A stretch of DNA of 10,739 nt from Spirochaetaceae bacterium (GTDB taxonomy: Bacteria > Spirochaetota > Spirochaetia > Treponematales > Breznakiellaceae): contig JAITGJ010000050.1 of the NCBI GenBank assembly GCA_031280705.1, forward strand, positions 1-10,739, given 5' to 3'. Below are positions 1 to 6,914 of this stretch, one piece after another. How positions within the stretch are numbered: the first letter of the stretch is position 1; the number at the start of each line of letters is the position of its first letter. The notes beneath the pieces are model-generated. The model was given only the letters and a program-made list of their open reading frames with translations, did not search any database and was not told the origin of the DNA. The translations under genes were made by a program, and so were the position numbers.

Positions 1-1236
1 CTCGCGTCAGAATCGTCAATCAATCCCCAGACCCGCTATGCCCAGGATGTGCTGGGGCGCATCCGTTTTGCCGCGAAGGAAGAATGGGGCCTCGCCGTTC
101 TGCACAACGCGCTCCTTGAGGCCGTTAATGCGATGCTTGATTCCCTGCTCCAAAAAACCGGCGTAAAACGGGAACGCATTTACGAAGCGGTATATGCGGG
201 CAATACCACGATGCTGCACCTTGCGGCGGGAGTGGAAACCGCGCCGCTTGGACAGTATCCCTACACGCCGCTGCTTGCCGGGGCGGAGTATCGCGGCGCG
301 GCGGCGCTGAATATTTCACCCTTTGGCCGCGTTTGGTTCCCGCCTTTTGTCTCCGCGTGGGTGGGGGCGGATATTGTGTCGGGTATGCTGGCTCTGCGCC
401 TCGATGAAAAAAAAGGCGTAACCCTGTTTATCGACATCGGCACCAATGGTGAAATGGTTCTGGCCCGGGACGGGAAACTTGCCGCGTCTTCCACCGCGGC
501 GGGGCCCGCTTTTGAGGGAATGAATATACGGTGCGGAATGCGGGCAGGCCGGGGCGCGATTGATTCGTTCACTATTGAAGGGGATGAGTGCGTCTTTACC
601 GTTATCGGCGGCGGGGAAGCGGAGGGCATCTGCGGGAGCGGCCTGTTCGATATTGCGGGGGAACTGGCGCGTACCGGCGTGGTGGAAAAGAACGGACGCT
701 TCGCCGGGCCGGAGAAAACGGGCGGACGGCTGGGCGCGCGTCTCTTGCCCCCGCCGGAGGAGCCGTCCCCCCAAGGCGGCGCATCGCCTGACACAAAAGG
801 CGGCAAAATCGCCTTTTATATCACCGGTACGGTGTATATTTCCCAAAAGGATATCCGGCAGATTCAGCTTGCCAAGGGGGCCATCCGGTGCGGCATCGAT
901 ATGCTCCTTTCCCGGTTCGGCCTCGCCCCGTCCGGCGTGGACGCCGTGGAGATTGCCGGTTCCTTCGGCTACCATCTCCGGGAGACAAGCCTCCTTGACA
1001 CGGGCCTTTTACCCCCGGAATTTGCGGGAAAAATCACTTTTGCCGGAAATACCTCCCTTGCGGGGGCGGCGGCCTTCCTGCTCAACCGGCATTTCCGGGG
1101 CCGGATGCGAAATCTTGCCGCCGCGGTTGAAACGGTTGAACTGGCGGATGATCCGGCCTTTGAAAAAAACTTTGTGCGCTGCCTCGCCTTTCCGGACAAA
1201 CGTTCCGGCGGCCCGGAAGGAAAAGCGGACGCTTGA
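1..1236 (+). CDS. DUF4445 / RACo-type ASKHA-domain protein (5' end cut off by the window)
   Basis: The reading frame is open from base 1 and ends at TGA 1234-1236. The first visible codons read through an NPQTRYAQDVLGRI segment, typical of the middle of this family, so the start and any N-terminal 2Fe-2S ferredoxin domain lie upstream; the GTG at 49 is not the true start. Counting codons from base 1, I see the ASKHA phosphate-binding motif DIGTNGEMV (about 145-153), AGPAFEG (167-173), GICGSGLFD (209-217), a TVYISQKDIRQIQLAKGAI helix and IAGSFG (318-323). Characterised relatives (RACo) use ATP to reduce the cobalt of corrinoid proteins in methyl-transfer or Wood-Ljungdahl metabolism. The exact partner here cannot be read from sequence, and many members are uncharacterised. 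A short Pro/Gly-rich insert (about codons 244-262) interrupts the domain. Family call is firm; corrinoid role is inference. Confidence 0.88.
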   Translation, partial: LASESSINPQTRYAQDVLGRIRFAAKEEWGLAVLHNALLEAVNAMLDSLLQKTGVKRERIYEAVYAGNTTMLHLAAGVETAPLGQYPYTPLLAGAEYRGAAALNISPFGRVWFPPFVSAWVGADIVSGMLALRLDEKKGVTLFIDIGTNGEMVLARDGKLAASSTAAGPAFEGMNIRCGMRAGRGAIDSFTIEGDECVFTVIGGGEAEGICGSGLFDIAGELARTGVVEKNGRFAGPEKTGGRLGARLLPPPEEPSPQGGASPDTKGGKIAFYITGTVYISQKDIRQIQLAKGAIRCGIDMLLSRFGLAPSGVDAVEIAGSFGYHLRETSLLDTGLLPPEFAGKITFAGNTSLAGAAAFLLNRHFRGRMRNLAAAVETVELADDPAFEKNFVRCLAFPDKRSGGPEGKADA

Positions 1237-1261
1237 TCTTTTTGCGGCGCTTTGCTATAGT
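1233..1261 (+). promoter_or_regulatory. Candidate sigma70-type promoter for the tRNA-Lys/helicase transcript
   Basis: TTGATC (1233-1238), a 17-bp spacer and TATAGT (1256-1261). The -35 box overlaps the stop codon of the upstream gene. Predicted +1 is about 1268, giving a leader of about 147 nt before the mature tRNA. No better promoter was found closer: TTGACG at 1382-1387 has no -10 partner. Inference from consensus match only. Confidence 0.45.
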
Positions 1262-1271
1262 GAACCTGTTC

Positions 1272-1324
1272 GGCGGCATACCGTTATATGCCCGGGCGTT
1301 TTGCCGGGCTGTGGGTATTCCGCC
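1272..1324 (+). other. Imperfect stem-loop in the leader ahead of tRNA-Lys
   Basis: Arms 1272-1282 and 1314-1324 pair at 10 of 11 positions (one C/T mismatch). They enclose a second hairpin with GCCCGG/CCGGGC arms (1290-1295 and 1304-1309). A near-identical 12-mer, CCTGTTC(G/A)GCGG, occurs at 1265-1276 and 1323-1334, either side of the structure. No T-tract follows, so it is not a classical terminator. It could be a processing element of the precursor transcript or unselected GC-rich pairing. No known riboswitch consensus is recognised in 1237-1414. Confidence 0.35.
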
Positions 1325-1414
1325 TGTTCAGCGGATGCGGTACGGAAAGCGGCCCCCCGGGGAGCCATTGTACCGGCGCCGTTGACGCGCGCTTCCTCCC
1401 CCGGGCGGAAAGCC

Positions 1415-1487
1415 GGGCCGCTAGCTCAGTAGGTAGAGCAACGCCCTTTTAAGGCGTGGGTCACACGTTCGAATCGTGTGCGGCTCA
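1415..1487 (+). tRNA. tRNA-Lys (anticodon UUU)
   Basis: A full cloverleaf of 73 nt. Acceptor stem GGGCCGC/GCGGCTC has 7 pairs including one G-U. D stem is GCTC/GAGC with GG in the loop. Anticodon stem ACGCC/GGCGT encloses loop CTTTTAA, so the anticodon is TTT at 1448-1450. The T stem ACACG/CGTGT encloses TTCGAAT. The discriminator is A1487. The 3' CCA is not encoded (ATC follows), so it must be added by a nucleotidyltransferase, and RNase Z-type cleavage directly after the discriminator is expected. The gene ends only 22 bp before the helicase ATG. Confidence 0.97.
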
Positions 1488-1509
1488 ATCACAGGACAAA
1501 GACCATACG

Positions 1510-3993
1510 ATGAATTATCTTGAACTTCCCGTATACAAACACCGGGACCTCATCCTCGCGGCGCTGGAAAAAAGCCAGGCCGTGGTGGTGGAAAGCCCCA
1601 CCGGGTCGGGGAAAACGACCCAGCTTCCGGTCATTCTGCACGGCGCGGGCTACGCGGAAAAAGGAATTATCGGCGTAACCCAGCCCCGGCGCATTGCCGC
1701 GGTCTCGGTAAGCGAATTTATTGCCCGCCAGCTCCAGGCGGCGGGGAACGATCCGCTCCTTGTGGGTTACAAGATGCGTTTTGAAGACCGCACCACGCCC
1801 GCCGCCAAAATAAAAATCATGACGGACGGCATTCTGCTTCAGGAAATGAAGCTCGATCCGTGGCTTTCAAAGTACAGTCTGCTTGTCGTTGACGAAGCGC
1901 ACGAGCGGAGCCTTAACATCGACTTTATTCTGGGGCTGCTCAAGCGCGTACTTGAGGCGCGCCGGGATTTCCGCGTCATCATTTCCTCGGCAACCATAAA
2001 CGCGGCGGTCTTTTCCTGGTATTTTGGGGAATGCCCCGTGGTAAAAATAGACGCGGAGACCTGGCCCGTTACGGTGATTTACGATCCCCCCGCCGCCCTC
2101 GAAGGCACTCCCGCGGAAGACGCGCTCCTTGACAAAATTGACGGCATTGCCGTCCGCGCCGTAACCGAACGGCGGGAGGGCGATATGTTAATTTTCCTCC
2201 CCGGCGAAAAAATGATCAAAAACTGCATGAGCCGCCTCGCGTTTGGGCCGGTGGGAAAGCGCCTCCACCTGGTGCCCCTGTACGGCAGGCTTGGCAAGGA
2301 GGAGCAGGAACGGGTATTCGATCCCGCGCCCCGGGGCCTCATAAAAGCGGTAATCGCCACAAATATCGCGGAAACCTCCGTTACGATTGACGGCATTACG
2401 ACGGTAATTGACTCGGGGCTTTCAAAACTGAACTTTTACAATCCGAAAACATTTACCGCAAGCCTCCTCGAAGGCCCGGTCTCAAAAGCGTCGGCAAACC
2501 AGCGCAAGGGCCGCGCGGGGCGCACCCGGGAGGGAAACTGTTACCGCCTTTATACGCGGAAAGACTTTGAAAACCGGCCGCTCTTTACCACCGAAGAAAT
2601 ATTCCGCACGGATCTTTCCGAAGTGGTGCTTCGCATGGCGGACCTGGGCATTACGGCCTTTGAGGAATTTGACTTTATCTCCCCGCCCGGCGCGGAAGGC
2701 ATTATCGCCGCCATAGAAACGCTCAATTTACTTTCGGCCCTGGAAAAGGACCGGAGCCTCTCCCGCATCGGCAAAATGATGACGGAGTTTCCCCTTCCGC
2801 CCCGGCAGTCCCGGATCATTGTGGAGGCGGTGCTCCACTACCCGGACGTTACCCAGGAAACCCTTATCGCCGCGGCGTTTCTCTCCACGCAAAGCCCCTA
2901 TCTCCTGCCGCCGGGGGAAGAAACAGACGCGCGCCGGGCGCATCACCGGTTCCGCGACTCAGGCGGGGATTTTGTGTCCTATCTTGTCCTGTTCCGCGCC
3001 TATACCGCCGCACCCAACCGGGCACAATTCTGTGAAGCAAACTATCTTGACGAGAAGGCCCTGGCGGAAATCGTTAACGTTACGTCCCAGCTTGAGGAAA
3101 TCGTCTCCGGCATGGGCGTTCCCATCCTGGAAGGCGGCGGCATTGACGATTATCTCACCTGCATCGCCACGGGACTCGTCCAGTTTCTCTGCGTCCGCGA
3201 AGGGCGGGAACTGTACCGGAGCCTTACCGCGGACCGGATACTGATTCATCCGGGCTCTGTGATGTTCCGGCAGAATCCCCCGTACATAGTCGCCGGGGAA
3301 ATTATCCGCACCACGCGGATGTACGCCATGTCCGTCTCCCCGCTTTCAAGGACCGTTCTGGAACGCCTCAAGCCCGAAGTCTGGAGCGCGTTTGGCGCGC
3401 GGGGTCAGGGACAGGGGGACCGTCCCAAAAAAGCGCGCGATTTTACCAACAATATCCGTATCGGCAGCGAAGTATTTGAAATTACCGACATAAAAGGCCG
3501 GAAAAACGTCATCCTCCCCTGGGAAAAACTTTCCCTGGTCAAGGAAAACGTCTCAGGCGGCGCGGTTTCGTACCGGGGGCTCAAGGGAACGATCCTCGTA
3601 AACGGCGTCTTTAGCCTGCTTGCCGGGGAAAAGCTTTCCCTGATTCTTCGTCTGCTTCCCGCCCTGTCAATCGAAAACGCGGTAAACCGCGTATGGCCGC
3701 GCAAGGCTTCCTTCTCCTCGCGGGAGAATCTCCCGGCCCTCCTTGAACAGCTTTCCCTGCCCGCGCTCCCGGCCGTCTGGAAAAAGGGCCGGAAGGAACT
3801 GGGTTTTATCACCCTTTGTACGGACGGCGTGGGCAATTACTGGTTCAAATGTTCCCGCGCCTTCCACATCTGCATTAACGAAAGCCTCGCCTCGGTGGAA
3901 ACGCTCATCGACGAACTGGGCGAAGAAGTCGATATCGGGGACAAACACACCGTCAATCTCTGCTACCGCCGCCTCTCCAGTCTCCTTGCCTGA
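1510..3993 (+). CDS. hrpA: DEAH-box ATP-dependent RNA helicase, HrpA-like
   Basis: 827 aa from ATG 1510, which has AGGA at 1493-1496. The frame stays open upstream to a GTG at 1456, but that lies inside the tRNA. Motifs in order: Walker A GSGKT (32-36), TQPRR (57-61), DEAH (128-131), SAT (160-162), an IFLPGE segment, TNIAETSVTIDG, and QRKGRAGRT (331-339). Helicase-associated HA2/ratchet and OB-like regions follow, then about 200 C-terminal residues I do not recognise. The motifs resemble HrpA and the eukaryotic DHX family; HrpB normally has GAGKST at Walker A. At 827 aa it lacks the long C-terminal extension of E. coli HrpA (about 1300 aa), so the symbol indicates family, not proven orthology. 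Role by family: cytoplasmic ATP-driven RNA or RNP remodelling, linked in HrpA to stalled-ribosome and mRNA handling. It is probably transcribed with the upstream tRNA. Confidence 0.93.
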   Translation: MNYLELPVYKHRDLILAALEKSQAVVVESPTGSGKTTQLPVILHGAGYAEKGIIGVTQPRRIAAVSVSEFIARQLQAAGNDPLLVGYKMRFEDRTTPAAKIKIMTDGILLQEMKLDPWLSKYSLLVVDEAHERSLNIDFILGLLKRVLEARRDFRVIISSATINAAVFSWYFGECPVVKIDAETWPVTVIYDPPAALEGTPAEDALLDKIDGIAVRAVTERREGDMLIFLPGEKMIKNCMSRLAFGPVGKRLHLVPLYGRLGKEEQERVFDPAPRGLIKAVIATNIAETSVTIDGITTVIDSGLSKLNFYNPKTFTASLLEGPVSKASANQRKGRAGRTREGNCYRLYTRKDFENRPLFTTEEIFRTDLSEVVLRMADLGITAFEEFDFISPPGAEGIIAAIETLNLLSALEKDRSLSRIGKMMTEFPLPPRQSRIIVEAVLHYPDVTQETLIAAAFLSTQSPYLLPPGEETDARRAHHRFRDSGGDFVSYLVLFRAYTAAPNRAQFCEANYLDEKALAEIVNVTSQLEEIVSGMGVPILEGGGIDDYLTCIATGLVQFLCVREGRELYRSLTADRILIHPGSVMFRQNPPYIVAGEIIRTTRMYAMSVSPLSRTVLERLKPEVWSAFGARGQGQGDRPKKARDFTNNIRIGSEVFEITDIKGRKNVILPWEKLSLVKENVSGGAVSYRGLKGTILVNGVFSLLAGEKLSLILRLLPALSIENAVNRVWPRKASFSSRENLPALLEQLSLPALPAVWKKGRKELGFITLCTDGVGNYWFKCSRAFHICINESLASVETLIDELGEEVDIGDKHTVNLCYRRLSSLLA

Positions 3994-4005
3994 AAGCCCC
4001 GCCTG

Positions 4006-4027
4006 TTTCCCGTTCAATCCGCCGTTC
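4006..4027. repeat. 22-bp direct repeat, copy 1
   Basis: An exact match to 4745-4766, same orientation; it contains TTCAATCCGCCG. It lies just downstream of the helicase stop, in a pyrimidine-rich spacer (3994-4156) that otherwise holds no gene or terminator I can support. Confidence 0.8.
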
Positions 4028-4156
4028 CCGCCGTTCCTTTACCCCGTGCCGGGAGGAAAGGGCGCGGAATAACGCCGTCTTCCCGCCGCCCCATCCGTAT
4101 CCCCTCACCCATTCCCCTCATCTCCCTTCCCCATGCTCCTTTTTAATTCCCCCCGC

Positions 4157-4582
4157 TCACCGTTTCCGCGCGGGGGGGACGGGCGCCCTTACCGGGCGGA
4201 CGTAGGCCGCGCCTTTTTCGTTGGGTTTAAGGCGGACCGCGGACCACGTTTCGTCAAGCGCAATCTGCGCCACCGGGTGAAAGCCCTGCGGAATAACCAA
4301 ATCCCAGAGGCTGTCCCGGTTAATATCCGGGCGGGTTTTCGCGCTTCCTTTGGGATATGAAATCCAGAAGAGGCCCCCGCCCGCAAGCAGCGCGGAAACA
4401 GCCGGAACATACGCCTTAAAATCTTCCCGGCTCCGCACAAAAACATGGATAAACGGGTATGGCCCGTTCGCTTCTCCGCCGTACACGGTAAATGAATGGG
4501 GCGGATAGGTATCGGGCGCGTTTACCACAAGCCCCTGCCCCGCCGTTTTTACCTTCATCCGGGTAAAAATTTCCTGTTCCAT
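4157..4582 (-). CDS. DUF3052-like small protein
   Basis: 141 aa, from ATG at 4582-4580 to the stop at 4157. GGAG on the minus strand (4592-4589), 6 nt upstream, supports the start. The C-terminal half carries the pattern I associate with DUF3052: LFWISYPKGSAK, a D-NRDSLW helix, PVAQIALDETWSAVRLKP. No signal peptide, membrane segment or catalytic motif is visible, so it looks like a compact cytoplasmic protein. The biochemical role is unknown. It stands alone on its strand between the convergent helicase and the hemW cluster. Pyrimidine-rich flanks and one copy of a 22-bp direct repeat lie on each side, which is unusual for this window. Family assignment is from memory of the conserved pattern. 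Confidence 0.8.
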   Translation of the reverse strand: MEQEIFTRMKVKTAGQGLVVNAPDTYPPHSFTVYGGEANGPYPFIHVFVRSREDFKAYVPAVSALLAGGGLFWISYPKGSAKTRPDINRDSLWDLVIPQGFHPVAQIALDETWSAVRLKPNEKGAAYVRPVRAPVPPARKR

Positions 4583-4601
4583 AGCCCTCTCCCCCTTCTT
4601 G

Positions 4602-4627
4602 CCCGCTTTTTTTGCCGGTACACCCGG
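4602..4627. repeat. 26-bp imperfect repeat, copy 1
   Basis: Matches 4835-4860 at 23 of 26 positions, same orientation. Both have CCCGC, a T-rich run, then CCGGT-A-ACCCGG; the mismatches are at repeat positions 11, 13 and 20. It may be a dispersed extragenic element. Confidence 0.6.
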
Positions 4628-4744
4628 CGTCCCGCCCCGCTTCCCGCCCGGACTACGCCGCCCGCCCGTACCGGAGACGCGCCGGCACGGGGAAACATAC
4701 TACGGAATCGCTTTCCCGGTCTACTCACCTGATCATTCCGTCAT

Positions 4745-4766
4745 TTTCCCGTTCAATCCGCCGTTC
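4745..4766. repeat. 22-bp direct repeat, copy 2
   Basis: Identical to 4006-4027. The two copies are 739 bp apart start to start and bracket the DUF3052-like gene. Confidence 0.8.
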
Positions 4767-4834
4767 ATTCCCCCGCTTTCCCCGATCCTTTCTCAATTCT
4801 CCCTTCTCCCTTTCCAACGCCCCCCGCTTCTTTT

Positions 4835-4860
4835 CCCGCTTTTTATCCCGGTAAACCCGG
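4835..4860. repeat. 26-bp imperfect repeat, copy 2
   Basis: The partner of 4602-4627 (23/26 identical), at the far end of the same non-coding spacer. Confidence 0.6.
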
Positions 4861-4890
4861 TGGCGTGATCAAAAAAAGCGCGCCGTTTTT

Positions 4891-4931
4891 CAAAACCGTC
4901 AAGAGATTTTCCAAAAACGTCAAGAGATTTT
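4891..4931. repeat. Tandem 20-bp repeat, period 21
   Basis: The units 4891-4910 and 4912-4931 differ at one base (CAAAAccGTC versus CAAAAacGTC) and both end in GTCAAGAGATTTT. A 21-bp period is about two helical turns, so two identical protein sites would face the same side of the DNA. It lies just downstream of the minus-strand promoter candidate at 4929-4958, an operator-like position. No known regulator consensus is recognised. Confidence 0.7.
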
Positions 4932-4939
4932 ATAAAATC
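4926..4939. repeat. Perfect 14-bp palindrome
   Basis: GATTTTATAAAATC equals its own reverse complement. It covers the -10 hexamer of the minus-strand promoter candidate and shares bases with the end of the second tandem repeat unit. Such a dyad could be a repressor site, or simply an AT-rich coincidence. Confidence 0.7.
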
Positions 4940-4958
4940 ATACGGCGGTTTTAGTCAA
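4929..4958 (-). promoter_or_regulatory. Candidate sigma70-type promoter for the DUF3052-like gene
   Basis: On the minus strand: TTGACT (4958-4953), an 18-bp spacer, TATAAA (4934-4929), predicted +1 about 4922. It points to the gene starting at 4582, leaving about 340 nt of leader. Both hexamers match consensus at 5 of 6 positions, but no other evidence is available. Confidence 0.4.
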
Positions 4959-4993
4959 ACGGTACGGCGATTGTTCAGGATGGACCGTCCGGC

Positions 4994-5017
4994 GGCCATA
5001 ATCAGGCGTTTATGGCC
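4994..5017 (-). terminator. Stem-loop across the hemW stop codon
   Basis: GGCCATAA (4994-5001) and TTATGGCC (5010-5017) form a perfect 8-bp stem with an 8-nt loop. The stem contains the hemW stop codon, and a 14-bp GGCCCCGCGGGGCC palindrome abuts it (5014-5027). No T-tract follows in the transcription direction, so intrinsic termination is doubtful; an mRNA 3'-end stabiliser is equally possible. Confidence 0.3.
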
Positions 5018-6197
5018 CCGCGGGGCCGCTTTCCCGTTCTTCCAGTTCCAGAAACGCTTCCGGCAAAAACCGTCCCAGCACCAGGCGGCCCCGTTTGGTA
5101 AGCGCGGCGCGGCTTTTGCGCAAGAGGCCCCGGGAGCGCCAGAGGGAAAATACGCGCGGAGACGCGGCCGGAAGGGGGGAACCGAACCGCTTTTCCCAGA
5201 GTTCCGGCGGCGGCCCGGCTTCCGTGCGAAAGCCCATCAGAAACATTTCCTTTTTAAGCGTTATCCGGTCAAGCGCTTCTTCCCGGAACGGGGGCGCTTC
5301 GCCGGGTTTCCGGTTAAGCCAGGCGTACAAATCCGCCGTAACGGTACGCCGGACGCCCGTGCCGGAAGCGTCATCAATCACGGTAGAAGAGGAAGACGGG
5401 CCGAGAGACAGCCAGTTTTCCATACGCCAGTAGCGCGTATTGTGTAAAGAAGCCGCGCCACGCCGCGCGAAATTGGCGATTTCGTACCAGGAAAAGCCCG
5501 CGCGTTCCAGTCGCGCCTTCCCCGTAAGCCAGAGCCGGTCCGCCGTTTCGGGAGACGGGAGAAGCGAAACGCCGCGCCCGGCCCGGTGGCGGCGGGCAAG
5601 GGGCGTGCCTTCCGCGAGGGTAAGCGCGTACAGGGAAATATGCGCGGGAGAAAACGCCAGGAGCCGTTCTATATCCGCGCACACCGCTTCTTCGTCCTGT
5701 CCGGGAAGGCCGGTAAGGAGGTCCGCGGCAAGCCCGCCGGGGAAAAAAGCCGCCGCGCGGGAGAGGGCTTCCGTGGGATCGCCGCCGGTTCTCCCCACCG
5801 CGCGGCGCGCGGAACCGTCAAAGGTCTGGACTCCCAGGGAAAGGCGGGTAACGCCGCGGGGCTTGAGCGCGGAAAGAAACGGAATTCCGGTGGATTCGCC
5901 GTTCGCTTCCACGGTATATTCCAAAGGAGCGTCCGGCAGGAAGCGGGAAACGCCGTCAAGCAGGCGGGCGATTCTCCCTTCTCCCAGCGCGGACGGGGTT
6001 CCCCCGCCGATATATACGGAAGGAACGCGGCGGAGGGGATGACGCGCGAAAAGGAATTCCGCGTCCTGAAGCAGGCGCGCGATATAGGCGTCCTTGAGCG
6101 GGCTGTCCTTCGGTACGGGAACGGAGTAGAAATCACAGTAATCGCAGCGGCTGTGGCAAAAGGGAACGTGAATATACAGGGACGCTTCTTCTATCAT
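5010..6197 (-). CDS. hemW: HemW, radical SAM haem chaperone (HemN-like)
   Basis: 395 aa from ATG 6197, close to the usual length of about 380. The N-terminus has the HemW radical-SAM signature: C14-x3-C18-x2-C21 followed by DF. Then come GGGTPS, an ExNGE segment, GVQTFD, DLLTGLPGQ, SLYALTLAEGTPLA, YEIANFAR and HNTRYW, and a C-terminal winged-helix-like region. By family it binds a 4Fe-4S cluster and SAM and delivers haem to target proteins; it is not a coproporphyrinogen oxidase despite many older annotations. Oddity: the loop after HNTRYW reads LGPSSSST, where E. coli-type members have a GxGAH-like loop. It follows the two signal peptidase genes (45-nt gap) and is probably their operon partner. 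Only a weak ribosome site (GGGG about 9 nt upstream) is visible. Confidence 0.92.
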   Translation of the reverse strand: MIEEASLYIHVPFCHSRCDYCDFYSVPVPKDSPLKDAYIARLLQDAEFLFARHPLRRVPSVYIGGGTPSALGEGRIARLLDGVSRFLPDAPLEYTVEANGESTGIPFLSALKPRGVTRLSLGVQTFDGSARRAVGRTGGDPTEALSRAAAFFPGGLAADLLTGLPGQDEEAVCADIERLLAFSPAHISLYALTLAEGTPLARRHRAGRGVSLLPSPETADRLWLTGKARLERAGFSWYEIANFARRGAASLHNTRYWRMENWLSLGPSSSSTVIDDASGTGVRRTVTADLYAWLNRKPGEAPPFREEALDRITLKKEMFLMGFRTEAGPPPELWEKRFGSPLPAASPRVFSLWRSRGLLRKSRAALTKRGRLVLGRFLPEAFLELEERESGPAGP

Positions 6198-6242
6198 ATC
6201 CGGTTTCCCCGTATTCTTACGGCGGCGTCCCGCTTCGGCGTC

Positions 6243-6914
6243 TCAGGGGCGGCCCATACGGGCGGGCGGCCAGTAGCGGAAAAGCGCCCGCCCGGCAATC
6301 TGATCACGGGGAACAGGCCCCCAGGTACGGGAATCTCCCGTGGAGAAGCGGTTATCGGCAAGCACGAAGTACTCGTCTTCCCCCAGCCGTACCGGTTCCA
6401 TGTCCCCGGAAAAGGGGAGGGACACGTCCCAGAGCGCCGGGTACGAAGGAATTTCGATATTGTACACCGGCTTATTGTTTTCCCAGAGTTCAAATTCGGT
6501 AAGGATATGCCCGGTGGACGCGGCTTTTACCCGGACCACAAAGTTAACCATGGATACTTCGTCTCCGGGAAACCCGATAACACGCTTGACGGAGCAATAT
6601 CCGGCGCGCCGGGAGACGCCCACCCGTTCGGCGGTAAAGAAACGAAGCGCGGCGTCGAACAGTTCCAGGGGGAAATACCGCCGGGCGCGGGGAAGGCGGT
6701 CCACCAGAACCAGTTCCCCCCGCCGGTACTGCGGCCGGGAAAGCGGAATCAGGCGTGAAAAAGCCGAGGAGAAAAACAGAATGCGATCCCCGCGCCTGAG
6801 GCCCGGACGCATCGAGTCGTTCTCGATAACCCGGTTACACAGGAACAGGGAGGTAAACAGCAGGTAAAAAAGAAAGACGCCCAGAAAATAGAAGAAAAAG
6901 ATACGGAAGCGCAT
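6243..6914 (-). CDS. lepB: Signal peptidase I, second copy (short form)
   Basis: 223 aa from ATG 6914, which places a strongly hydrophobic anchor at residues 3-26 (RIFFFYFLGVFLFYLLF). In-frame ATGs at 6962 and 7022 would add Arg/Gly-rich residues without domain character, and 7022 would overlap the previous gene. Catalytic Ser34 lies in NDSMRP and the general-base Lys110 in VKRVIGFPGDEV. The third box reads ADNRFSTGDSR (186-196), so the usual Gly of GDN is Ala and the following residues differ, while the Asp and Arg near its end are kept. By family it cleaves signal peptides of exported proteins at the outer face of the membrane. It lies 74 nt downstream of a longer signal peptidase. It is probably active, as Ser and Lys are intact, perhaps with a different substrate set. 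Confidence 0.88.
   Translation of the reverse strand: MRFRIFFFYFLGVFLFYLLFTSLFLCNRVIENDSMRPGLRRGDRILFFSSAFSRLIPLSRPQYRRGELVLVDRLPRARRYFPLELFDAALRFFTAERVGVSRRAGYCSVKRVIGFPGDEVSMVNFVVRVKAASTGHILTEFELWENNKPVYNIEIPSYPALWDVSLPFSGDMEPVRLGEDEYFVLADNRFSTGDSRTWGPVPRDQIAGRALFRYWPPARMGRP

Larger units (their letters stand above)
4583..5009. other. Non-coding spacer, pyrimidine-rich, with repeats
   Basis: 427 bp between the DUF3052-like gene and the hemW stop. Open frames on the plus strand here show no conserved motif and low-complexity Pro/Phe/Arg composition, so I do not call genes. It holds two related 26-mers (4602-4627, 4835-4860), one copy of the 22-bp repeat (4745-4766), a pyrimidine-dominated stretch (about 4735-4858), and an AT-richer control-like segment (4891-4958). 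If the minus promoter at 4929-4958 is real, most of this is a 5' leader of about 340 nt for the DUF3052-like gene. Confidence 0.6.

Noticed and set aside
1382..1410. TTGACG just upstream of the tRNA as its promoter
   Set aside because: The 17-bp position holds GCGGAA, with no -10 resemblance.
560..1432. 290-codon plus-strand frame inside the ASKHA gene running into the tRNA
   Set aside because: An alternative frame of a well-supported gene; basic, motif-free product that ends in the tRNA.
1456..1509. Upstream GTG start of the helicase
   Set aside because: It lies inside the tRNA anticodon arm, and the extra residues do not belong to the helicase fold.
4599..4868. Plus-strand frames of 80-89 codons in the 4583-5009 spacer
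   Set aside because: They are translations of the pyrimidine tract (Pro/Phe/Arg/Ser-rich), lack a ribosome site and show no family pattern.
4897..4923. The TTGACG hexamers (minus strand) inside the tandem repeat as -35 boxes
   Set aside because: No acceptable -10 hexamer at 16-18 bp from either copy.
5586..6758. 390-codon plus-strand frame opposite hemW and the second lepB
   Set aside because: Low-complexity Gly/Arg/Lys composition with no motif; it crosses two real genes on the other strand.
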